From Ifrita kowaldi (taxonomy: Eukaryota > Chordata > Aves > Passeriformes > Cinclosomatidae), in assembly GCA_013398055.1 (NCBI GenBank), contig VZRS01012054.1, positions 1-64,000 of the forward strand: a stretch of 64,000 nucleotides of DNA, written 5' to 3'. Positions 39,046 through 49,230 of this stretch are shown here, in pieces. The stretch's first letter is position 1. Each line of letters starts with the position of its first letter. The notes below the pieces were generated by a model that saw nothing but the letters and a program-made list of their open reading frames with translations, was not told where the DNA came from and did no database searches. The translations under genes were made by a program, and so were the position numbers.

Positions 39046-41934
39046 TCTAAGATGGCCTTGTGTCACTGTAGCCTGATGCCGTGGTCACCTCTAGGCTTTG
39101 TCTTGTTCACACAAGTCTGAACAAACTAGCTGGCCTTACTGATTTGAATTGTTGCCCCTTACAGCTCAGCTGTGCTCCCTGATCTGTCTGTATGACAGCC
39201 CGTGTCATCCAAAATGAGTTTAGTCATCTGCCTACATTGCACAAACACAATATTGACTTGATGGCTCTCTGGTCCCACTCCTGGAGCCAGGTAGAATGAA
39301 CCTCTTCGACCTTCTGGGCACGTCAGAGCTGTTCAATGTCAGTCACAGCTTTCCAGAGCAGTGAATGCAAAAAAAAAAGTATACTGTTGACATTTTATTA
39401 ACTTGAAGGATTATACTTTCAGCAACATTCCAGAAAACAGTTTATCTATGGTGTATTATCTGTTACACCCACATTTGAATTTCAATACTCATCAGTTCAT
39501 AAGCAGAAACAACTTCAGAGAAAACAGGGACAGCATTTATCATGTTGTGCTGTTTACCACTGGAAAGAAAACAGAGGAGCATTCCTATTCTGTCATACCT
39601 GTATTCTCTTTGTCACATTACAGTCTCCTGATGGATAGCTCTGCCCGTTGCTTTTTCAAGCTTTTGTCCACACACAGAGGTAAAATTCCTTAGCACAAAG
39701 GCAGTGCTATTGAGGGTGCCAGTTAGGTGTTTTGGGTACTTCAGGGGCCAATTCTGTTTTTCTTGTCCTTCATCTTACAGTTTGAGCAGAAGCTTTCTTT
39801 TCCTGAGTGCCTATGCATTACATAGCACGAAGTGGATGAAGGGTTTTAGATAACTCTGCCAACAGTAATCCCCACTGCTGCCCACAGATGGGCAGAAATC
39901 CCACAATTTCCTCGTCCATGGTGCTGAGCGTGCTCTATTTTCCCCAAGGGCACTGAGAGCTCTCACGTGGGGACTGGCTCCCAGTCAGTGTTTAGTGTTG
40001 GTGCTTCTGATTCCTGTGTTGACCTGGTGGTCAGGTATGATCTCTGGCCCATTTCTTCTGCCATGAACAGAGATGTAGAATAAGCTAAAAGTAAATAATG
40101 TTGTAACTCATTTCTTAATATCTCATTTAGCTTTATGAGCATGGGAAAGAGCAGAAAGGAAAAGAAGCAGGCTCACATGCTTTTTTTCACAAAGCCTGCA
40201 AGCTAAAAATAAGTAGTTGGTACTCCTCACAGTATTTTCTGATGTGTTTCTGATATGTTTCCTCACACTTTTCTGATAATTTTTTTCTGCATTGAGGAAA
40301 CAAATCAGTGTCGCTTCCATGTGTGTACAGATGGGAGGGGGAATTCTGTTGCCTGCCTTCTCCGTCTCTCTGATGCAGAAGACAGAAATCAGAGAAAAAA
40401 GCATTCAAGAGAATAAGTTAATGGAAGCCAAACCAACACAGCAGGAGGGCTGGGGGGTAGCAGCAGGCTGAACAGGAGAGAGGGCAGACACAGACTTCAG
40501 AGAAGGAAGACACATTCAGGAGTAGCTTTGAAAAAAGAATTTTGTTAAGATTTAACAAGTTAATCACTGCATGCTAATTACTGTTAATGAAAAGATGAAA
40601 AATAATAAAAGCAATTTATCTCATTCCAAAATAATTAGCCTTAATGACTTGTTTGTACAGCATATAGAAAGAGATTTTGTTGGGAATCCGCCCAACATCT
40701 GTGTATGCATAGTGTGTACATCAGCAATAGATTTTTGTTAAATGTCTGACAGATGTGGGATCATCAGCTTTGCTGAGACTTTAACAGAGTTCCAGGGATC
40801 TGAGCACCAAATTATTCTGATTGTCTGCCAGGTTTGCAGGTGCTCATGTTTCTGAAAATGAGGATCATCTCTCTGTATTCTCCCTTATGTATGTATGTTG
40901 CATTAGTCTTGCTCTATGTCTCGAGAAACTGACGAGATGTTAAGGGAATCATCAGGAAGATTAGGGAATCACTGCTGGACTTGGGATCTGCCTTCCTGGC
41001 ACCTGTGGCAAGATTTATGCAGGTTTCCCAACCTGCATGGCTCATGTGTACCACAAGTTTGAGCAATAATTTTCTTCAGATAATGCTGATAAGTGACATC
41101 AATTCCCTTTGTTATTGTTGTGAAGTGATTTAGCTGGTGTGTAATTCAGTTTCTTTACACACAAGGAAAAGTTAATATAGCACTTCCTGCTGCTTGTATT
41201 CAGTCATTACAGCAGTCAGCCAAATCACTGGTAATGCAAGCTGAGGGGTACAAGTGTGAAATGGCAGGGATATCTCATCCAGGTGTCTTGAGTAATTGAA
41301 GCTATCTACAGAGAAATCTTGCTGAGTGAAGAAGGGCAGAATATTATTAACATCATTACAGCTCTTATAAAATTGAATGAAAGATAAAGGTGTTGAGGAG
41401 GATAATGAGTCTAGGTGAGTATCACCTGAGGAGATTCCTTATGGAATAGCTCTGCTTAAACCATGCATTTGTTGATGGCTCTGACTTGCACATTTGTTGT
41501 GCCACATCCTGGCAACTGCTGGAGAATTGGGCAGTCTAAATAATCTGGACTAGCACTGCTGGCTACCACTCTGGCTAGTCAGATCTTTAGATCTTTAACA
41601 TTTAGGTCTTCCACACATGAAAGGGGTGCAGCTTTTTTCCAGCTGTCCTCCTTCAAGTGTAAATGTCTCTAATGACAGCAGTGTAAGGGACCCCCCATAG
41701 CAAACTGGACACATACTTTCCTGGTTTCTGCAGGCTGTGCTGAACAAACTGCAGCAGCAGCAGCATGTGGTTAAGCTCATGCAGGGCATAGTCTTTGTCC
41801 TAAAGGAGTCTCATCAGAGCTGCTCTCTTGCAAATTGTTTTTAGGTGGAGATGTCATCTGCTGCACCTGGCTAAGTGGGGCAGAAGCCTCTTAAATGGTG
41901 GTGATGAGGGTTAAGGCTAGCTGGAGGAAGCAGA
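39046..41934. other. Non-coding stretch upstream of the tetraspanin
   Basis: No supported gene and no CpG-rich promoter are seen. An A run lies at about 39369-39378. The sequence at 40530-40680 is AT-rich with ATTA-type cores and could be a conserved element. Near the gene, 41700-41824 contains a 36-codon frame after a pyrimidine-AG (CTGCAG) that includes four CAG codons (LNKLQQQQHVVKLMQG). It ends at a TAG about 110 bp before the tetraspanin ATG. I could not assign it to a family. Whether it is untranslated leader, an exon or chance is open. Confidence 0.45.
41752..41766 (+). repeat. Short (CAG)n run
   Basis: About four to five consecutive CAG/GCA triplets (CTGCAGCAGCAGCAGCATG) lie about 170 bp upstream of the tetraspanin frame. 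The run is below the usual microsatellite length. Confidence 0.7.
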
Positions 41935-42756
41935 ATGAGGAGGGTTAGGGCTGTGGTGGTTTTGCCATCTTTGTGGTGCTCTGAGGATGCCTATCTCAGG
42001 TCCTTTGCTCAGCCTGTGCTGAGGTTCCTGGGCTTCATCTTCTGGGGTACGGCTGCAGCTCAGGCCTTTGGTGGAGTTTTGGTCATCCTGATGTTCAAGA
42101 ACTACAGATATTTATTTCAAGAGTCTTACTTGTCTCTCCCTGGTTGGTTGGCTCTTGCAACTGCACTTATATTGCTGCCTACTGGATTTTTGGCTGTCTC
42201 TATTTCTGTTAAGTGTTCCCGCAATAAGCAAGGGACTCTCATGTACTTGCTGCTGCTCCTTCTTTGCCTGGAAATGTCTTCAGCAGTTCTGGCACGTTCC
42301 TACTGTATTAGGACATCTTCTCAGCTGGAAAGTGCTATGGGTTACCTTGTTCACCAGCACAATTGGACATGTTCCCAGGATCCTGGAAGCAGTGCTGTGG
42401 ATGTGATGCAGAGGAAGCTGCGGTGTTGTGGGGTCCACAACTACACAGACTGGCTAAAGGCATCATCTTCTTCTTGGTATCATCCAGCTTGTGTCCCTGA
42501 AAGCTGCTGTAAGGAGAAGCATTCTCACTGCAAGGGAGACTTAGGCCATGTGGAGCAGCTTTCTGAGGAAGGGTGTCTGAGGAAGCTGGAAGAACAGCTG
42601 TGTTTTGCCATGAGGTACATGTTTTGGTGTTGTACTCTGCTAAGCATCTTGGAGTTCTTGGCTGCTGTCAGCAATGGCATCCTCATGAGACATCAGCCAT
42701 TCCACGACCTCAATATTCTGGACTCATCTACCTTCTCACAGGTCTTTGGGTACTAG
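41935..42756 (+). CDS. Intronless tetraspanin, TSPAN3-like
   Basis: Tetraspanins are four-pass membrane scaffolds that organise partner receptors and integrins in plasma and endosomal membranes. The 273-residue product has hydrophobic segments near residues 30-52, 70-92, 101-122 and 224-250. Between TM3 and TM4 lies a large extracellular loop with the family hallmark CCG (164-166), PAC (186), SCC (190-192), Cys199 and EGC (212-214). Predicted N-glycosylation sites are NWT (143) and NYT (169). The block MQRKLRCCGVHNYTDW resembles TSPAN3 as I remember it (inference). The usual length is about 240-260 residues; the extra residues are in a non-canonical N-terminus (MRRVRAVVVLPSLW) and C-tail. The ATG at 41935 is the first after an in-frame TGA at 41905. 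The whole domain lies in one uninterrupted frame, whereas known tetraspanin genes have several introns, so retroposition is likely. The family assignment is firm; expression and function are unknown. Confidence 0.8.
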   Translation: MRRVRAVVVLPSLWCSEDAYLRSFAQPVLRFLGFIFWGTAAAQAFGGVLVILMFKNYRYLFQESYLSLPGWLALATALILLPTGFLAVSISVKCSRNKQGTLMYLLLLLLCLEMSSAVLARSYCIRTSSQLESAMGYLVHQHNWTCSQDPGSSAVDVMQRKLRCCGVHNYTDWLKASSSSWYHPACVPESCCKEKHSHCKGDLGHVEQLSEEGCLRKLEEQLCFAMRYMFWCCTLLSILEFLAAVSNGILMRHQPFHDLNILDSSTFSQVFGY

Positions 42757-45528
42757 CTGCTTTGCTGGACCTGCTGCATGTGTCCTTGGTTTTGTACCAC
42801 TTTGCATTTGCTTTGGAAGACAACTTAAAAAAATAATTTTCATGTAAATCAAACTAATTGATCACTGCTGGATTTATTTTCTTTAAAGTTATGATATTAG
42901 ATCAGTTCTCCCAAGGTTCTTTTTTCAAAAAGCATTCTGTATCTGAAAAATTTCTGGGGATGGGTCTTCAGTGTGTGCAGACACAAAACTACTGTGTGTG
43001 AGGGCAGGGGAAGCAGTAAGAAAAGGCATATCTGGCTCAGGGCAGCTTGTTGTGGGGTCATGATCTGAACTTTTGGACTGAAGCTAAACTGTAGTAGAAT
43101 CTTGGGGAGCAATTAATGTTCAGATTCTTCTGCTTTCAAAATTGTGTTGAATGCTTTGGCTTTTCTATAAGAAGACCTCTTGATTAATATTTTTTTTTTC
43201 TTGCTCAGATGGTGGTTTAAGAACTAACTTATTTTTCAGTGAAAATACATGTCAGTTTTTGAAGTGGTGTGAGGGTACAATCTAAATAGGTTTGACAGCA
43301 ACAGAATAACTAATAAGATGACATGGAGCGGGAAGTAAAGCAGTCTTGGGAGTTGCACAGGAGCAATTCCCAAATTACAGAGGAAGAAAGTCTGTCTGTA
43401 TTCATTCATTTATTTCATGACAGAGCAAGGAATGAGTCAATTATTTCTGCCAGAAAAGTAATGTGGGGTCACATGTGTGCTTGAATTACACCAGCAATAC
43501 ACTGCTTTTTCTTAAGGCACATCTACCCTTCTCTTACTAATTCCTCTTGTCACTAATTTTCTGTCAGTCTCCTGCCAGCCTGCATGTGCTGGAAGGGACT
43601 AAGTTAGCATGTGGGGTACTCATATGCTTGTTTGTGTCTGTCAGTTTATCTTTTTTTGTTTTGCCTCTGATTCGCAAGTTCTTTTACTCAGAGTTCGGAT
43701 TGAAACTCAGGCTTTTGTTCTAATTTGAGATTTATTATTTCTTATCTATGTTACAGCTTCCCGGGGTGTGCTTCTTAGTTAACAAGGTGCAAAAATGGCA
43801 CTGAGTTCTAACTTCCAAGGCCATTTAAAGCCCAATCTATCCAATTATGGACTACCAAGTAATTTATTTTTACTTATAATCCAATGACTAACTATCCATG
43901 ATCCGCACTGCAGGTTTTTTGACCCAATAACAGAACACCCAGATTTGTGAAGAAGAAGGAAGAAAGAAGTAGTAAAAACCCACACCCAAAATCCACCATC
44001 TTGTTACTAAATCCCATAAACTTAATTTTCTACACTTCTACATATTCCACCCAGTGACATAACTTTAATTACACAACGACAATCTCAGTGTTGTCCCATA
44101 ACTTGGGAAGCCTTTCCCAAGGCCCCAGGTCAAGTGCAGTGTGCTTTTGGAAACCATTACCTGTCAACACTGGAAGACTGAGATTATCTGAACTCAGGGT
44201 TCCAGCATGTGTCAGTGCTGTTGGTGTTTAGAGAGGTGCTGGCAAGGGCTGTGCTCTGCCTGCATTGGACTGTGCAGTGTGTGTGCTCGTATATATGTGT
44301 CTGCTTGGAAAGTGCCTTAAGCGTCTCTGCTGACCTGGGAATGGGAACTCCAGCAGCTTGTTCCTTTGGTAAGCGTATGCAGGGGATCTCCAGGGCCTAC
44401 AACTGCACCACATCAGGTTTTGCTGGACTGGAAACAAGGAAAAGGCCTGGGTCACAAAAACCAGGTCAGGTTTTGCTGGATCTGGCAACTCCCTTAGCAC
44501 TTGAAGTAATAGTCAGCTCAGTCGTTATTGCTGTAAATTTTCTACCAAAACTTACTTTTCAGGTAACTTACTGCAAATTTCAGACCCTAAATCACCAGAT
44601 GCTGATTTTTCATAAGCAGAAAAAAGAGAAACCAGAGGACATTAGGTCAGATCTTGCACACTAGTTATCAGCCATGTGAAGATCAAACATGAAATATATT
44701 GCAGAGCTGCTTCAGTAAAAAAACCCCCCAAACCAAACAAACATACCAACCAAAAAAACCCACCAAAAACTAAATACCTTCCCCCAAACCTACCTCAAAC
44801 AGTTGAGGTATTGATTTAGGTAAAAGACATCATTAGATGTCAGTAATTCTTAAAAAAAGAGTGAATGCTCCAAAGTAAATAAAGGAAATGGTTGTGTCTT
44901 TGAGTAATATAATAGAAGGAAACATTTCTTTCATGTTGCTTGACATGGGATGTGTGTGGCAATGAATGAAGTTTGTCTAGTTAAGCACCACAATAGGGAC
45001 TTTGCAGTACCCCGGCACCACGTAAATGCATTGTAATGCAAATTATTGTTATGACATTAAAAAGAGGTAGTGAAAATGAAGTGGCAGCAACAGGCCCAGT
45101 GAGAAAGGGTATGTTAGAGAAAGGAAAGTGGAAGAGTGGAGTGGATGCAGTACCTTTTTACCATTTGCTTTTACTAAGGGGGTTATTATTCTTCTCAAAT
45201 CTTATACCTTACAACTTCCTTCACAGTTTCTGAGCCAGAGCATCGTAGAGGGGAATGCCCATATTTTTCATCACTAAGCAGGAAGTAATAATTTCAAGAT
45301 GATTAAAGAGAGTTAATTATGTGGATGTCCTCATCTGTTGTCCTGTCTGCTAAAAGTTAAGGTTATGCATGACTCCCTCGACTCTTACTGTACTAAGAAA
45401 ATGACACAATAAATGTGATATGAATTAACTGGACATTAAATATATGAAATGGCTTTTAGTAATTATTTTTTCCCTTGCATGTTCTTCCCTGTAGAAGAGC
45501 AGATCTTAAACCTGGTAATAAGTGTGAG
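42757..45528. other. Non-coding stretch downstream of the tetraspanin
   Basis: No canonical AATAAA is seen in the first ~400 bp after the tetraspanin stop. Only a seven-A run at 42827-42833 could be a remnant of a poly(A) tail. A 151-codon open frame at 44209-44664 (+) has no recognised domain, is Cys/Val/Leu-rich at its start, and contains two near-copies of a GGTTTTGCTGGA phrase; I treat it as chance. An A/C-rich low-complexity tract lies at 44717-44800. An isolated AATAAA occurs at 45409-45414, too far away to assign to the gene. Confidence 0.5.
44717..44800. repeat. A/C-rich low-complexity tract
   Basis: Runs of A and C with almost no G or T (for example AAAAAAACCCCCCAAACC, ACCAACCAAAAAAACCC). 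Confidence 0.75.
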
Positions 45529-45530
45529 GA

Positions 45531-45672
45531 TGCATGAGACAGACAAATGCCTGGTAGTAGAGTAGAAGAAAAAACAATAGATTTATTACCCATTTGGTGT
45601 TTGGCAGGTCGGTTCTGAATAGTTACTTCTGGACAGGAATAACTTCTCTTGAAATAAAAATGGTGCTATTGA
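45531..45672 (-). mobile_element. Possible partial LTR copy adjoining the minus-strand LTR
   Basis: This segment starts TGCATGAGACAGACAAATGCC and has a minus-strand AATAAA (plus-strand TTTATT at 45582-45587) about 50 bp in. The neighbouring LTR starts TGCCTGAGACAGCCACC at 45673 and has its own minus-strand AATAAA about 60 bp in. The similar starts and spacing suggest a second, truncated copy of the same LTR end, but the similarity is short and the boundaries are tentative. Confidence 0.4.
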
Positions 45673-46054
45673 TGCCTGAGACAGCCACCTAAAAACAGAG
45701 ACTAGACAAGAATAAGGGAAAAAAAGGTAGGTATTTATTTGAAGGGCCTTCAAAGGTACACCCCTTGAAGGAGTCAAGGGGCTACACCCAAGATGGACTT
45801 TGAGTCATGAGTTCTTCACACTTTTATAAGTTTGGTCTATTTGCATACCAGGGTTAATTATCCAATTACAACCCCAGTTAATGATGTAACTACCCCAAGT
45901 TTACCCCGCCTTCTTAAGATGTTAGTTTACACTTTTCGGGGCCTGGGAAAATCAAGGTGTCCTTAGAGAGCAAACCTAGAGAGGGTTTGTTATGTCTAAG
46001 CATGAGAGAACAGCAGTTAACAAGCCACATGAAACTTCAGAGTTACACACTACA
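45673..46054 (-). mobile_element. LTR of an endogenous retrovirus, minus strand
   Basis: Read on the minus strand, the element starts TGTAGTGTGTAACTC at 46054 and ends ...GTCTCAGGCA at 45673, giving TG...CA termini. In that orientation a TATA-like box (CTTATAAAAG, 45821-45830) is followed about 90 bp later by a polyadenylation signal AATAAA (45734-45739), the normal order in an LTR. The central part (ACACCCAAGATGGACTTTG, TTTGCATACCAGGGTTAAT) resembles LTRs I recall from songbird genomes. No clean target-site duplication is visible, so at least one end may be truncated or misplaced. No viral coding sequence adjoins it. Confidence 0.7.
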
Positions 46055-46500
46055 GGATTTGAAAAATATAAAAGTTAAAACCTAAGGCATCACTATTTCT
46101 ATGCAAGTGCACTTTATTTCTGTATTATAAGATACATAAATCCTTGGGTGTTATTGAATTCTATGCATTTTGTTTTCTTCATTCTGAAAGGATCACCAGC
46201 TGTTTTTCATAATCTAAAAAAATTAACAGCTTTTTAGGAAAGCAGCAGATGACTTACAGTTAACATTTCTGAAAATTGTGTTGCTTTGGATTTGAAGGGG
46301 AAAAACTGATGACCAGTGCAAAGATGGAAACGCATTCTGTGGTTACTCTTTCATAGAGTTTATAGATATATTTATATGTGCACCCATATATTCCGTGTGT
46401 GAACTGGTGATTATACTGTGATATCTTTTGTAGAAGGCAACAGTCAGAAAGGTAAAATTATTGGTGAAATGTAAAATGCATTGTTGCAGCTTTTTCTCAA

Positions 46501-46538
46501 CTGTCTTTCTGTCTTTCCTTCTTTCTGTCTTTTTTTCC
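46501..46538. repeat. CTTT/CTGT pyrimidine microsatellite
   Basis: Imperfect CTGTCTTT and CCTTCTTT units form an almost pure pyrimidine tract. Confidence 0.8.
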
Positions 46539-46814
46539 AAGAATTCTGTATTTTTTTTCCCATTTTTCCTTTACTGTGAATTATGGCTTGATTTAACTCT
46601 GAGTAGAACATAATTCAGCTTTTGAATTACAAGTTTTTCTCCATCAAATCTCTTGTATTTTCAGTTAAAAATTAAATTCTGTCCCACGAACGCAAAGTAG
46701 AAAATCTGGGCATTGCTAGAAGGTGATTGAAGACTCAGTCCCTGCCTACCTCACTTGGATATAGTTAAATCAGTTAAAATGACTCTTTAATTGAAATAAT
46801 GGCTTTTGTAGTCT

Positions 46815-46861
46815 GTTGTAGAGTAGCAGGAGGTTGTAGAGTAGCAGGAGGTTGTAGAGTT
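46815..46861. repeat. 18-bp tandem repeat, 2.6 copies
   Basis: The unit GTTGTAGAGTAGCAGGAG occurs at 46815-46832 and 46833-46850, then starts a third time (GTTGTAGAGT). The two full copies are identical, which suggests a recent slippage or duplication. Confidence 0.9.
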
Positions 46862-48524
46862 ACACTATGTATTTTCTTGAAAAATTTGTCTTGCTGGGCT
46901 AGGTTAGGCTCCTTCCTACTTGTAAGGTGGAATTACATAGGGTAATAAGGAAGCTGAGAGAAGAAATGGAGCCTAACTCCAAAATATCACAATCCTGGAA
47001 GACGACACAAAATATTTCTGACCTAAGAAGTACAGAGAACGAGCTGAACTACTTATTCAATTATGTCAAATGATCAGCATTCATTTATTAAATGATGTAA
47101 AGTGAAATTCAATTAGAGCAAGTAAGTGATTACATTATGTAAGGCAATTTTTAAAACTGGGTAATATGATCACCCTTCATTTATTACATTAGGTTCAGAA
47201 TATTGGATATTAGTACTGTTATTGAATTCATGGAAATGCTTATAATGATGGACTAGTTAAAAAAGAATTTGCAAGTGAAGCCACTCCTCTTTGTATTTAT
47301 TTTTTAGTATTGACTATGCTGCTATTGCTTTCAAAGCAAAGGCTCAGATTTTACTGTGACATTGTTCTTATAAGTAAAATCTTGTAAACACTACTTGTAA
47401 AGGTAATTCCTAAGATGTCCAAAACAGGGGGAAAAGGATCACCAATTAACTAGTTTAGCAGTGGGGAGGCAAGAGGAGAAATTGAATACTAAACTGCAAT
47501 CTTATGCGAAACATAGTAACATATTACAAAAAAAAAATACCTTCATATCTTTCTACAAGACTAGATTTTCTATTTTGCAGACAGGAAGAAACAATCACAT
47601 TTGAAGATTTTATTGAGACTTTTTTGGAGTGGGAGAATGCAATTTCCACCTCTGTGTGTGGACAACAGGGTCACATTTTTTCATACTACTCTGTTAGCCC
47701 ATTTTCTCATGATTATACTTGACTAAGGCAAAAAATTTTTTTCATCATATCTCTCAGTGTCCCCTTTTGCTACTCAACCATTCATGTTGTAGAGCTGGGT
47801 TGGAGGTATAAAAAATACTAGAAATAGGCTCCATTATTAAATGGTCTTCTTTTTTCACAGCACTTAGTGAAAGAATATTTGTCTAAGGGCTTAAATACCA
47901 ATGTATTGCTTCAATTCAGGTATTTTTGTGGCCAGAACTTTTTAATGACTTAAAGAATATGTGCTTACTGCATGAGCCAGGTGCAAAATCCCTGGGAGCC
48001 TATAGAATTCTAAAATGAATCTAAGTGTGCAGCTTTATGCTGATTACTTACAGAGCTGCATGGGAGAAAACAGCATTCCAAATTTAAGGCAAGAGTTACT
48101 GGGCAAGTGGCTCAAAACCATATGCATGTAGAAAAGGTAGCAGATTTTAGGACGTCTGGAAATGTTATTTTAAAAAACTGGAGAATGTTCCTTGGCTGAT
48201 AGAACTAAAAAACTCCGATGTTTTGGTTTTGTTTTCTGTGGTTCCCCCCTGCTCTGCATAGGATTTTCATGCAGGAGTATGCTGGAATGGTTGTGTGAGA
48301 CAACCCTGTAATTTCACTTAAAGAAGAGTTCATTTTCTTTTCAGGGCAGTTTGGTCTAGATGGAAAACAATGTAAGGGTTAAAGGTTGCAAGACCACAGA
48401 AAGACAAAAGAAGAAATTAAGTAGGGAGAAGAGCCAGTGACTGTTGGGGTCTAATTGAGGAGAAAATGGTGGCAGAAATGAGTAATGCAATTGTGTAGAT
48501 ACAATAGCAACAACTGTGCAAAGT

Positions 48525-48541
48525 AAAAAAAAAAAAAAAAA
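48525..48541. repeat. A17 homopolymer
   Basis: A run of 17 adenines. No retroposed gene body is recognisable just upstream, so it is reported only as a homopolymer. Confidence 0.9.
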
Positions 48542-49059
48542 GGAAAACAGAAGTTTTTTTTATCTCTGTGTCTCAGTAATTATAGTCTTCCAGTGCTGTT
48601 AATAACTTGAGGTAAAAAACTCGCCACAATGAAATTTTGAGATTGTAAAACACTTTCTTTAACCTCGTTTCATAGCAAATGCTGACGTATCTAGCCACAG
48701 GCTGCCTGTCTAATTTAGCATAGTTCGAATTTATTATCTTCCCCAGAAAATTTTATTTTAAAGTTATAAAATGATGAGCTGCAAGGTTCCATAAGAAAAA
48801 AATACATGTAAATAATCTTTTATGTATGGTGAGCTGTATTTTTTTTATCGTGCAGTTTGGAAAATGGATCAGCATGCGACAGATAATCTGCAAAGTGAAG
48901 TGTTTGTAAGTACCTTGTTTAGCTTTGCATTAGGCCGGGGGGGGAGGAAAGAAGGAAAAATGTACAGTAGGCATGAAGAAATATTGGAATTAAAACTAGG
49001 TTTATATAGAGTATATGAACAATGACAATGAAATATGATAGCTATTAAAGAAATTTATT

Positions 49060-49230
49060 TTAGCAGTTTTAATATTTAGCTGCTCCGTTTTATGCAAATT
49101 TATAGCCATTATTATCTCCTGGCCTAACTAAAGGATCAGAACAGACTAAGCAATCGATGACCCTAAATTAATACCATGTAGTCATTTCTATAAATTAATT
49201 TCATAGAGCATATTTGCCTTGTATGAGCTG
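49060..49230. promoter_or_regulatory. Candidate conserved element with octamer
   Basis: The segment contains a perfect octamer ATGCAAAT (49092-49099), CAATCGATGA, and several TAAATTAAT-type homeodomain cores within 170 bp, without simple repeats. The texture resembles vertebrate conserved non-coding elements; this is unproven without alignment. Confidence 0.22.

Noticed and set aside
44209..44664. 151-codon open frame (+)
   Set aside because: No recognised domain, no splice or promoter context, unusual composition (Cys/Val runs, then low-complexity Lys/Glu). A frame of this length can arise by chance in 64 kb.
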